DNA from: an uncultured Holophagales bacterium
Lineage (GTDB): Bacteria > Acidobacteriota > Thermoanaerobaculia > UBA5066
DNA: 5,108 bases
Direction of reading: 5' to 3'
NCBI GenBank assembly: GCA_937927565.1
Contig: CALBDV010000206.1
Span: 1 to 5,108 of the forward strand
Shown here: in pieces, positions 1 to 5,108 of the stretch
How positions within the stretch are numbered: position 1 is the stretch's first letter
How the letters are laid out: every line of letters starts with the position of its first letter
Program-made: the position numbers and the translations under genes
Notes under the pieces: generated by a model
Database searches by the model: none
Told to the model about the DNA's origin: nothing
What the model saw: the letters and a program-made list of their open reading frames with translations, nothing else

Positions 1-96
1 GCCCTCCCCGCCGAGCGCAAGGAGGCCGAGTCGGAGCGGGTCTTCGCCCGGCTCGCCGGGACGGTGGCCCGAGAGCTGCGGCGCACGACGACCTGA
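1..96 (+). CDS. C-terminal end of an unidentified protein (5' end outside window)
   Basis: Frame 1 is open from the window edge to a TGA at 94-96, giving 31 residues. They are rich in Arg, Glu and Ala and likely helical, with a core reading ESERVFARLAGTVARELRR. Thirty of the 31 sense codons end in G or C, the pattern of the confident genes in this window, which is the main reason to call it coding. No domain can be recognised from so short a tail, so no function is offered. It converges on the minus-strand nucleotidyltransferase gene, whose stop codon lies 46 bp further on. It could still be a chance open frame, because GC-rich DNA often leaves several frames open. Confidence 0.5.
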   Translation, partial: ALPAERKEAESERVFARLAGTVARELRRTTT

Positions 97-127
97 GGGC
101 GGAACGGAGAGGACGCGGGTCGGGAGG

Positions 128-145
128 TGAGCCCGGAGGGGCTCA
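128..145. terminator. Stem-loop at the convergent gene junction, candidate bidirectional terminator
   Basis: A perfect 7-bp inverted repeat (TGAGCCC, loop GGAG, GGGCTCA) lies in the short gap between two converging genes. Its right arm contains the stop codon of the minus-strand nucleotidyltransferase (143-145). The position suits a shared transcription end. Neither side has a run of T residues, so it is not a classical intrinsic terminator. A short stem can arise by chance at this GC content. Confidence 0.35.
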
Positions 146-634
146 GGCGTCCCGAGTCCTCTCGAGCTCCACGAGCGTCGCCCGAAGCGTCGGGAGCACG
201 GCGACGTCCTTCGGCCGGCCGGCAGCCGCCTTCAGCTCGACGAGGCGACGCAGGGAAAGCACTCGGGCCGTCAGGTCGGGCCCGACCCGCATCTCCTCGC
301 TGTCCGGGAGCAGGTCGTCGTAGGAAAGGCCTTCGTCGATCGCCCCGAGCGCGTCGAGCGGACCGCAGGTCGTCTGCAGGAGATTGTGGCCCGGCCCGAG
401 GAGATGTTGCGCCTCGGGGACAAGCCCCCGCGGATCGTGCCGATACCGGGCATCGATCGACCGGAGCGCGGCAAGCAGGCGACGGACGTTGTCCGGGGTA
501 CGCCGGTGCACGATGTCGAGGTCGAGGGTCACGACGGGCGCCCCTTGCAGAATCGCCGAGATCCCCCCGACGACGATGAACTCCACCTCGTGCGTCGCGA
601 GCACCGTCAGCGCGCGCCGGAAGTCGAACGTCAT
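143..634 (-). CDS. Minimal nucleotidyltransferase-fold protein (AbiEii/DUF6036-like)
   Basis: This 163-residue protein has the signature of a stand-alone nucleotidyltransferase fold. A beta-strand leads into Gly-Gly-Ile-Ser at about 23-26, followed by Asp38-x-Asp40 in VVTLDLDIV, the usual pair of metal-binding carboxylates. A possible third acidic residue is Asp94 in GPLDAL. Near the C terminus are a Lys-containing helix and GRPKD (139-143), a motif I associate with small nucleotidyltransferases of the AbiEii/DUF6036 kind. Such proteins transfer NMP groups to protein or RNA in some toxin-antitoxin systems, but the substrate here cannot be read from sequence. The ATG at 632-634 overlaps the stop of the small upstream gene (ATGA, 4 bp) and has no good ribosome binding site, which points to translational coupling. 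Length is typical of a minimal enzyme, with no fused helper domain. The fold is fairly sure; the biological role is unknown. Confidence 0.85.
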   Translation of the reverse strand: MTFDFRRALTVLATHEVEFIVVGGISAILQGAPVVTLDLDIVHRRTPDNVRRLLAALRSIDARYRHDPRGLVPEAQHLLGPGHNLLQTTCGPLDALGAIDEGLSYDDLLPDSEEMRVGPDLTARVLSLRRLVELKAAAGRPKDVAVLPTLRATLVELERTRDA

Positions 635-849
635 CGGGACGCGGGGACCTGGAGCGCCCGCAGCTCCTCGATCCCGTTGGCGGACGAGCTCGCCTCGTCG
701 AGGCGTTCGGCCGGGGTCAGCCTCAGGAACATTCGGATGAGCGTCAGGTCGACACCCTCCTCGTTGTAGGCGCCCGCCGCAAGCCCGTCCGCAACGAAGG
801 GCGCCTCCTCTCTCCCCGGCTCGACCTCGTCCGACATGACCTTCATCAT
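631..849 (-). CDS. Small helical protein paired with the nucleotidyltransferase
   Basis: This is a 72-residue hypothetical protein. The N-terminal half is acidic and probably disordered. The C-terminal part reads GVDLTLIRMFLRLTPAERL followed by ANGIEELRAL, predicted as two amphipathic helices. As I recall, short proteins with a DLTLIR...LTPAERL core recur just upstream of GRPKD-type nucleotidyltransferases in high-GC genomes, which supports a real two-gene unit. The stop codon overlaps the nucleotidyltransferase start by 4 bp. The start is uncertain: ATGs stand at 849, 846 and 837, and none has a well-spaced Shine-Dalgarno sequence. The 837 start (68 residues) has AAGG only two bases upstream. 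The reading frame stays open far upstream, but that part is the antisense shadow of the aldehyde dehydrogenase gene. It may be a partner, substrate or antidote of the downstream enzyme; that role is inference. Confidence 0.7.
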   Translation of the reverse strand: MMKVMSDEVEPGREEAPFVADGLAAGAYNEEGVDLTLIRMFLRLTPAERLDEASSSANGIEELRALQVPASR

Positions 850-920
850 AGCCAACGTGGCACGTCTGCCGATGTCCGCGGCGCCGAGCGCTCCGTGCCG
901 TCCGGGACGCGGCCGCCGGC
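850..920 (-). other. Short intergenic gap between ALDH and the small-ORF gene
   Basis: There are 71 bp between the ALDH stop codon and the furthest upstream start of the small gene. The gap has no T-tract and no strong hairpin; only weak GC-rich palindromic scraps such as a GCCA/TGGC pair near 851-861 are present. Transcription could run through from the ALDH gene. A separate promoter for the downstream cassette may lie here, but I cannot point to convincing -35/-10 boxes. Confidence 0.3.
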
Positions 921-2339
921 TCAGCGCAGAACGAGCATCCGCTCCTCGGTCATCTCGAGAAACGCCGAGGCGGGCCCTTCGCGCCCCGTGCCCGACGCCT
1001 TGACCCCGCCGTAGGGCATCGGGTCGCTGCGCCAGGTCGGGACGTCCCCCTGGATGACGGCCCCGACCTCGAGCGTCTCCCACGCGCGACGCACCTTCGC
1101 CACGTCGTGGCTGAAGACGCCGGCCTGGAGACCGTAGCGCGAGGCGTTCGCGCGGGCGAGCGCTTCGTCGAAGGAGTCGTACGTCGAGAGGACCGCGCCG
1201 GGGCCGAAGAGCTCGCCCGCGACGATCGGCTCCTCGTCCGGGACGCCGTCGAGCAGCGTCGGGAGAACCACCGAACCCTCCGCCGTCCCTCCCGCCAGGA
1301 GCGTTCCTCCCGCAGCCTTCGCGGATTCGAACCACTCCAGGACGCGGTCGCGGTTGGCGGTGTCGATCATCGGCCCGCAGAGGGTGGAGGGAAGGGACGG
1401 GTCCCCCTTCGGGAAGGCTTCCGTCGCCGCGACGAGGAGGTCCCTCAGGCGCACGGCCACGTCGCGGTGGGCGAGGATCCGCTGGACGCTGATGCACGAC
1501 TGCCCCGCCCAGGCGTAGGCCGCGGCCGCGATCCGGCGCGCCACGTCGGGCAAGTCGTCCCAGTCGGGCTCGACGATGACCGCGGCGTTTCCGCCGAGCT
1601 CGAGGGCGACACGCCGGTCCCAGGCCTTTCGGCGGAGCGAGAAGCCGACCTCGGCCGACCCGGTGAAAGTGAGGAGCGCGAAGCGCGGGTCGGAGACGAG
1701 AGCCTCGGCGTCGGCCGCCCGCGAAGGAACGACGGAGAGGGCCCCGTCGGGAAGACCCGCGCGCTGGAGCGAGGCGGCGAGGAGGAGCGCGGCCGTCGGC
1801 GTCTGGCTCGCCGGCTTGAGGACGACGGGGCAGCCGGCGGCAATCGCCGGGGCCAGCTTGTGCGCTACGAGGTTCAGCGGGAAGTTGAAGGGCGTGATCG
1901 CGAGGACCGGACCGACCGGTACGCGCTTCGTCAGGGCGATCCGACCCGTGCCGCTCGCGAAGCCGGAGAGATCCCGCGCGATGAGCTCTGGAAAGCGTGC
2001 GACGTGGGCCGCGGCGAGGAGCGTGTCTCCTGCCCGGTCGACCTCGCCGCGCGCGAGCGAGATGGGTTTGCCGGCCTCTTCGACGATCGCGCGGGCGACC
2101 TCTTCCTTCCGCCCGAGAAGATCTGCGCGGGCGGACTCGAGGATCGCCGCGCGCTTCTCGGCGGAGAGGGCGGCCGTCGCCGGGGCCGCCTTCACCGCGG
2201 CCACCGCGGCCCGTTCGAGGCCTGGCGGACCCGCCCGCGCCACGCGCGAGACGGGCGATCCGTCCCACGGCGAGCGGACGACGGCCGCGTCGTCGCCGTC
2301 TTCCCACGCGCCCGCCAGGAAGAGCTTCGTCTCTCTCAT
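921..2339 (-). CDS. NAD(P)-dependent aldehyde dehydrogenase (ALDH superfamily, lactaldehyde/semialdehyde-type)
   Basis: This is a complete 472-residue ALDH, predicted cytosolic, that oxidises an aldehyde to a carboxylate. Visible hallmarks are PFNFPLN with the oxyanion Asn152; Lys175 in VVLKPAS for cofactor binding; FTGSAEVG (225-232) of the Rossmann fold; Glu247 in LELGG as general base; the nucleophile Cys282 in AGQSCISVQR; Glu376 in GELFGP; and the C-terminal MPYGGVKASGTGREG. The CISVQR context recalls the ALDH21/lactaldehyde dehydrogenase-like group, but substrates of ALDHs cannot be assigned from motifs alone. Succinate-semialdehyde or glutamate-semialdehyde oxidation are alternatives. 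The ATG at 2337-2339 lies in the stop of the upstream channel gene (ATGA overlap) and is preceded by AAGGA at six-base spacing, so start and co-transcription are well supported. The frame continues open upstream to about 4082, but that segment is antisense shadow of the channel gene. All catalytic residues are present. Confidence 0.95.
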   Translation of the reverse strand: MRETKLFLAGAWEDGDDAAVVRSPWDGSPVSRVARAGPPGLERAAVAAVKAAPATAALSAEKRAAILESARADLLGRKEEVARAIVEEAGKPISLARGEVDRAGDTLLAAAHVARFPELIARDLSGFASGTGRIALTKRVPVGPVLAITPFNFPLNLVAHKLAPAIAAGCPVVLKPASQTPTAALLLAASLQRAGLPDGALSVVPSRAADAEALVSDPRFALLTFTGSAEVGFSLRRKAWDRRVALELGGNAAVIVEPDWDDLPDVARRIAAAAYAWAGQSCISVQRILAHRDVAVRLRDLLVAATEAFPKGDPSLPSTLCGPMIDTANRDRVLEWFESAKAAGGTLLAGGTAEGSVVLPTLLDGVPDEEPIVAGELFGPGAVLSTYDSFDEALARANASRYGLQAGVFSHDVAKVRRAWETLEVGAVIQGDVPTWRSDPMPYGGVKASGTGREGPASAFLEMTEERMLVLR

Positions 2340-3895
2340 TTCCCGTCCTTCTCGGGGCCCCGAAGAGGCAGGCCGAGGCCGAAGAAGCGTTCGATCCTCG
2401 TCACGAGGGATTCGTGCGCCGCCTCTATGCGGTGGCGGCGCGACTCCTCCGAGAGCCCCTCCGTTGCCGTCGCGAGCTCTACCTGCCGCGCCGCGAGGAT
2501 CCGCGAGACTTCCTCCGCGATGGCGGGGCGCTCGTGGAGAACCTCCCGGAACCTCTCCTTCCCGAGGCGCCAGCATTCCGCGTCGCCGACGGCGATCACC
2601 GTCGCGCGCCGCGGCTCGCCCGTCAGCATCCCCATCTCGCCGAAGATGTCGGGAGCGGTAATGCGGCTGACGATCCGCGGGGGTGCGTCGGGGACGGCGA
2701 TCCTGACGTCTCCCGCCCCGCGCGTCAGGATGTAGAGGTCGTGCACTTCTCGCCCCTGGACGACCATCGCCTCCCCGGGGGCGAAGGGGGCACGGACGAG
2801 GCCCGGCGCGAGACGCGCCCGTTCCTCGGCGGTCAACGCCGCAAAGAGGGGGACGCTCTCGAGCGCCGCGAGACGGGAATCGTCGTCGCGCCTGTCCTGG
2901 CGTTTCCGGTGCCCCTCTTCCTCTATCGTGACGAAGTTCGCCGTTGCCGGCCTGGAGAGGGAAATCCCGGCGCGCCGAAGGGCGAAGACGATGCGCGTCC
3001 TCACGACCGAATCGGTCGGGTCGTCCACGAGGAGGTCGGTCAGCCAGTAGCGAACGGCGTAGGAGGCCCAGCTCTCCCGGAAGTCCATCAGGACGACGCT
3101 CGGCACGGGTTCGACGGCGACGTTCGGGATCGGCTCGCGCGTCAGCGCCTCGCGCACGGTCTCGAGGACGGTGACCGGCGAGGTCCGGTAGTCGACTCCG
3201 AAGTAGACCCACCGTCTCTCGAGCGGCGCCCTGCGCCCTCCGGCCTTCCCGAGAAGGAGAAGCGGCGTCTTCACGAGGACGCTGTTGGGGACGAGGAGGG
3301 TGTCGCCGTTGCGGGTCTCGACCGCCGTGTGCCGCCAGGCCGTCTCGCGGACGCGGCCGGACGTGTCGCCGAACTTCACCCAGTCTCCCGGTTCGACGGC
3401 CCCTTCGAGCTGGAGAGCGATCCCTCCCATCACGTTCGCGAGCGTGTCCTGGAGAGAGAAGCCGATGACGGCCGTGACGACCGCCGAGGTCGCGACGATC
3501 CCGGTGACGTCGACGTGGTGGACCGAGAAGAGCCAGATCAGGAGGGCCACGAACGAGAGCCCGACCGCGAGGTCCCGCGCGATGCGCGGGACCTTCACCC
3601 GGGCTCGGGGGAGGAGCAGGTCGAAGAGAACGACCGCCGCCAGGCCGAGGAAGGCGATCCCCTGAAGGAGAAGGGCGAGGAAGAGGACGGTGGGCGCCGC
3701 GCTCGGGAGCTCGAGAAGGGCGAGGGCTCCGACTCCACGGAGGAGGACGGAGACGCCGAACACGAGGACGAGGTGAACGATGCGCCCCCTCGCTTCGCGC
3801 ACGGCGACGAGGAGGAGCGCCGCCCCCAGGAGGAAGGCGGCCCCGAGCCGGATCGATTCCGGCGAGAAAACGGGAAGGACGCCGGGTCCGGGCAT
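2336..3895 (-). CDS. MscS-family channel with C-terminal cyclic-nucleotide-binding domain
   Basis: From the ATG at 3893-3895 this is a 519-residue inner-membrane channel. Hydrophobic segments lie at about 15-33, 37-61, 69-95 and 108-126, followed by the pore helix and its continuation at 129-164 with the MscS-type GFSLQDTLANVMGGI (145-159). The cytoplasmic MscS beta domain follows, with PGDWVKFGDTSGRV, the RHTAVETRNGD stretch and LVPNSV (201-206). After a charged linker (about 325-342) comes a cyclic-nucleotide-binding domain (about 344-465) with the phosphate-binding cassette FGEMGML (418-424) and Arg429-Arg430-Ala-Thr, so ligand binding looks intact. An amphipathic tail (about 465-507) ends it. 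Known relatives (bCNG channels) are gated or modulated by cAMP/cGMP; many respond poorly to tension. A GTG at 4031-4033 would add 46 low-complexity residues, including rare TTA and CTT codons, so the ATG is preferred although it lacks a clear ribosome binding site. The stop overlaps the ALDH start. Confidence 0.93.
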   Translation of the reverse strand: MPGPGVLPVFSPESIRLGAAFLLGAALLLVAVREARGRIVHLVLVFGVSVLLRGVGALALLELPSAAPTVLFLALLLQGIAFLGLAAVVLFDLLLPRARVKVPRIARDLAVGLSFVALLIWLFSVHHVDVTGIVATSAVVTAVIGFSLQDTLANVMGGIALQLEGAVEPGDWVKFGDTSGRVRETAWRHTAVETRNGDTLLVPNSVLVKTPLLLLGKAGGRRAPLERRWVYFGVDYRTSPVTVLETVREALTREPIPNVAVEPVPSVVLMDFRESWASYAVRYWLTDLLVDDPTDSVVRTRIVFALRRAGISLSRPATANFVTIEEEGHRKRQDRRDDDSRLAALESVPLFAALTAEERARLAPGLVRAPFAPGEAMVVQGREVHDLYILTRGAGDVRIAVPDAPPRIVSRITAPDIFGEMGMLTGEPRRATVIAVGDAECWRLGKERFREVLHERPAIAEEVSRILAARQVELATATEGLSEESRRHRIEAAHESLVTRIERFFGLGLPLRGPEKDGK

Positions 3896-3967
3896 GGGAG
3901 CGGAGGACAAAAGTAACACGGAGTCGGACGGGGGGTGTCCCGGTTCGGTAGGATCGGACGAGAAACC

Positions 3968-3989
3968 GTCGCCGCCGGATGGCGGCGAC
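3968..3989. repeat. Perfect 9-bp inverted repeat with 4-base loop
   Basis: GTCGCCGCC (3968-3976) and GGCGGCGAC (3981-3989) are exact reverse complements around the loop GGAT. It lies 58 bp before the rocD start and overlaps an alternative upstream ATG (3979-3981). It could be an operator or an RNA hairpin in the rocD leader. No T-run follows on the plus strand; on the minus strand only GGTTTC follows, so a terminator role is unlikely. Confidence 0.5.
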
Positions 3990-4011
3990 CGTGAAGACAA
4001 AGAAGAACGTC

Positions 4012-4031
4012 GCGGGCCTCGACGGGCCCGC
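4012..4031 (+). repeat. Second stem-loop, just upstream of the rocD ribosome binding site
   Basis: GCGGGCC (4012-4018) pairs perfectly with GGCCCGC (4025-4031) across a 6-base loop. Its end is four bases from the purine-rich AGGGAGAGG that serves rocD. In RNA the hairpin could affect access to the start. It may equally be a by-product of high GC content. Confidence 0.35.
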
Positions 4032-4035
4032 ACTC

Positions 4036-4044
4036 AGGGAGAGG
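4036..4044 (+). promoter_or_regulatory. Ribosome binding site of rocD
   Basis: AGGGAGAGG stands directly before the ATG at 4048. The AGGGA part is spaced seven bases from the start and GAGG three. This favours 4048 over the in-frame ATG at 3979, which has no comparable site. Confidence 0.6.
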
Positions 4045-4047
4045 ACG

Positions 4048-5108
4048 ATGGCCGAGACGACCCTTGCTTCCGGGACCTTCATCGAGCAGGAGAACCGCTA
4101 CGGCGCCCACAACTACCACCCCCTCGACGTCGTCTGCACGAAGGGGGAGGGGGTCTGGCTCACCGACGTGGACGGGAAGAGGTACATGGACTTCCTCGCC
4201 GCCTACTCCGCCGTGAACCAGGGGCACAACCACCCGCGGATCGCCGAGGCGATGATCCGGCAGGCTCGCACGCTCGCCCTGACGAGCCGCGCCTTCCGCA
4301 ACGACCAGTTCCCGCCCCTCCTCGAGAAGCTCTGCAACCTCACCGGCTTCGACAAGGCGCTCCTGATGAACAGCGGCGCCGAGGCGGTGGAGACGGCGAT
4401 CAAGGCGATGCGCAAGTGGGGCTACGACGTGAAGGGGATCCCCTACGCCGAGGCCGAGATCATCGTGGCCGAGGGGAACTTCCACGGCCGGACGACGACG
4501 ATCGTCGGCTTCTCGACCGACCCCGACTCGACGAGCCGCTTCGGTCCCTTCACCCCCGGCTTCCGGATCGTCGAGTACGGTTCCGTCGCCGCCGTCGAGG
4601 CCGCGATCAACCCGAAGACCGCGGCGATCTTCGTGGAGCCGATCCAGGGCGAGGGGGGCGTCGTCATCCCGCCCGACGGCTACCTCAAGGGGCTGCGCGA
4701 GCTGGCCGACAGGCACAAATGCCTCCTCGTCCTCGACGAGATCCAGTCGGGCCTCGGCCGCACCGGGAAGCTCTTCGCCTTCGAGCACGAGGGGATCCGC
4801 CCCGACGGCGTCACGATCGGCAAGGCCCTCTCGGGCGGCTTCTACCCCGTCAGCGCGTTCCTCTCCAGCAACGCCGTGATGGACGTCTTCACCCCCGGCA
4901 TCCACGGCTCCACCTACGGCGGAAACCCGCTCGCCTGCGCGGTCGCCTCCGAGGCCCTCGACGTCCTCGTCGACGAGAAGCTCGTGGAACGGGCGGCCGA
5001 GCTCGGCGTCCACCTCGAGGCGCGCCTGAAGACGATGAAGACGGACAAGATCGAGGAGGTCCGCGTCCGCGGCCTCTGGGCCGGCGTGCAGCTGAAGGTC
5101 TCGGCGGG
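4048..5108 (+). CDS. rocD: Ornithine--oxo-acid aminotransferase, 3' end beyond window
   Basis: This gene encodes a class III PLP-dependent aminotransferase that transfers the delta-amino group of ornithine to 2-oxoglutarate, giving glutamate-5-semialdehyde (which cyclises to P5C) and glutamate. It is a cytosolic step of arginine/ornithine catabolism and of proline supply. The first 353 residues of roughly 400 are present. The start matches the family (ENRYGAHNYHPLDVV at about 15-29). PLP-site features are NSGAEAVE (from 108), FHGR (145-148), VEPIQGEGG (196-204), LDEIQSGLGRTGK with Asp230, and the Schiff-base Lys259 in TIGKALSGG. GSTYGGNPLAC begins at 287. The YGAHNYHPL and ALSGGFYPVSA context fits ornithine rather than acetylornithine aminotransferase. 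The ATG at 4048 has a good ribosome binding site; an in-frame ATG at 3979 would add 23 basic residues and is less likely. It is transcribed divergently from the channel-ALDH block. No damage is seen before the window edge. Confidence 0.93.
   Translation, partial: MAETTLASGTFIEQENRYGAHNYHPLDVVCTKGEGVWLTDVDGKRYMDFLAAYSAVNQGHNHPRIAEAMIRQARTLALTSRAFRNDQFPPLLEKLCNLTGFDKALLMNSGAEAVETAIKAMRKWGYDVKGIPYAEAEIIVAEGNFHGRTTTIVGFSTDPDSTSRFGPFTPGFRIVEYGSVAAVEAAINPKTAAIFVEPIQGEGGVVIPPDGYLKGLRELADRHKCLLVLDEIQSGLGRTGKLFAFEHEGIRPDGVTIGKALSGGFYPVSAFLSSNAVMDVFTPGIHGSTYGGNPLACAVASEALDVLVDEKLVERAAELGVHLEARLKTMKTDKIEEVRVRGLWAGVQLKVSA

Larger units (their letters stand above)
3896..4047. promoter_or_regulatory. Divergent intergenic region between the channel gene and rocD
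   Basis: These 152 bp must hold the promoters for both divergent genes. The only AT-richer patch is around 3907-3918, just upstream of the channel start; read on the minus strand it contains TTACTTTTG and could serve as a -10 region. On the plus strand TAGGAT at 3949-3954 is a possible -10 for rocD without a good -35. The heptamer TCGGACG occurs at 3924-3930 and again at 3954-3960, exactly 30 bp apart, which could be a repeated protein-binding site or chance. None of the boxes is strong enough to call firmly. Confidence 0.45.

Noticed and set aside
127..769. Three overlapping plus-strand frames opposite the nucleotidyltransferase gene
   Set aside because: They are Arg-rich shadows without motifs, while the minus strand shows a clear nucleotidyltransferase signature.
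850..2307. Long minus-strand frame running into the small gene (558 residues in total)
   Set aside because: Upstream of about 849 it is a low-complexity Arg/Gly/Pro shadow of the ALDH gene in another frame. Only the last 68-72 residues look like a real protein.
1107..2735. Plus-strand 542-residue frame
   Set aside because: It is antisense to the catalytic core of the ALDH and the CNB domain. Its composition is Arg/Glu/Gly-rich without hydrophobic core patterns.
1997..3916. Plus-strand 639-residue frame opposite the channel and ALDH genes
   Set aside because: It is highly charged and low in complexity, with no recognisable domain, and is explained as the antisense shadow of GC-biased codons in the real genes.
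3979..4047. Alternative N-terminal extension of RocD starting at the ATG at 3979
   Set aside because: It is in frame and open, but has no ribosome binding site, its start lies inside the 9-bp palindrome, and family members begin near the 4048 start. Kept only as a minor alternative.
2340..4082. Open minus-strand frame extending the aldehyde dehydrogenase upstream to a 1053-residue protein
   Set aside because: The extension is Arg/Pro/Gly-rich with no domain and lies out of frame over the well-supported channel gene. The ALDH homology begins at the ATG at 2339, which has its own ribosome binding site.
3595..5013. Minus-strand 472-residue frame opposite rocD
   Set aside because: It mirrors rocD codons in antisense, with an unusual run of Val/Glu/Asp/Gly/His residues, and crosses the divergent promoter region. 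rocD is unmistakable on the plus strand.

Overview
This is a GC-rich bacterial window in which real genes show a strong G/C bias at third codon positions. That bias also produces many long but spurious open frames on the opposite strands. The codon style, and the presence of a small-ORF/nucleotidyltransferase pair of a type I associate with Acidobacteriota, Myxococcota and similar high-GC soil or sediment lineages, suggest such an organism. This is inference only; no rRNA or marker gene is present.

Layout. (1) Bases 1-96 hold the C-terminal end of an unidentified plus-strand gene. It converges on the minus-strand block across a 46-bp gap, where a 7-bp stem-loop includes the neighbour's stop codon. 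(2) The minus strand from 3895 down to 143 carries four genes in transcription order: a mechanosensitive channel of the MscS family with a C-terminal cyclic-nucleotide-binding domain (3895-2336); an NAD(P)-dependent aldehyde dehydrogenase (2339-921) that starts inside the channel gene's stop codon (ATGA overlap); then, after 71 bp, a small helical protein (849-631) and a minimal nucleotidyltransferase-fold protein (634-143), again joined by an ATGA overlap. (3) On the plus strand, 4048 to the window edge is most of an ornithine aminotransferase gene (rocD), cut off by the window end. (4) Between the divergent channel and rocD genes lies 152 bp of intergenic DNA with two perfect stem-loops in the rocD leader.

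How the genes may work together. RocD makes glutamate-5-semialdehyde/P5C, a precursor of glutamate and of the osmolyte proline. The divergent block encodes a ligand-regulated osmotic or mechanical channel and an aldehyde dehydrogenase. A shared role in osmolyte or amino-acid balance is possible but is inference from neighbourhood alone. The small-ORF/nucleotidyltransferase pair at the end of the block looks like a separate two-gene cassette and recalls toxin-antitoxin architecture without proving it. I saw no tRNA, rRNA, CRISPR array, insertion sequence or prophage gene. No clearly new multi-gene system is evident; the least explained part is the 143-849 cassette.
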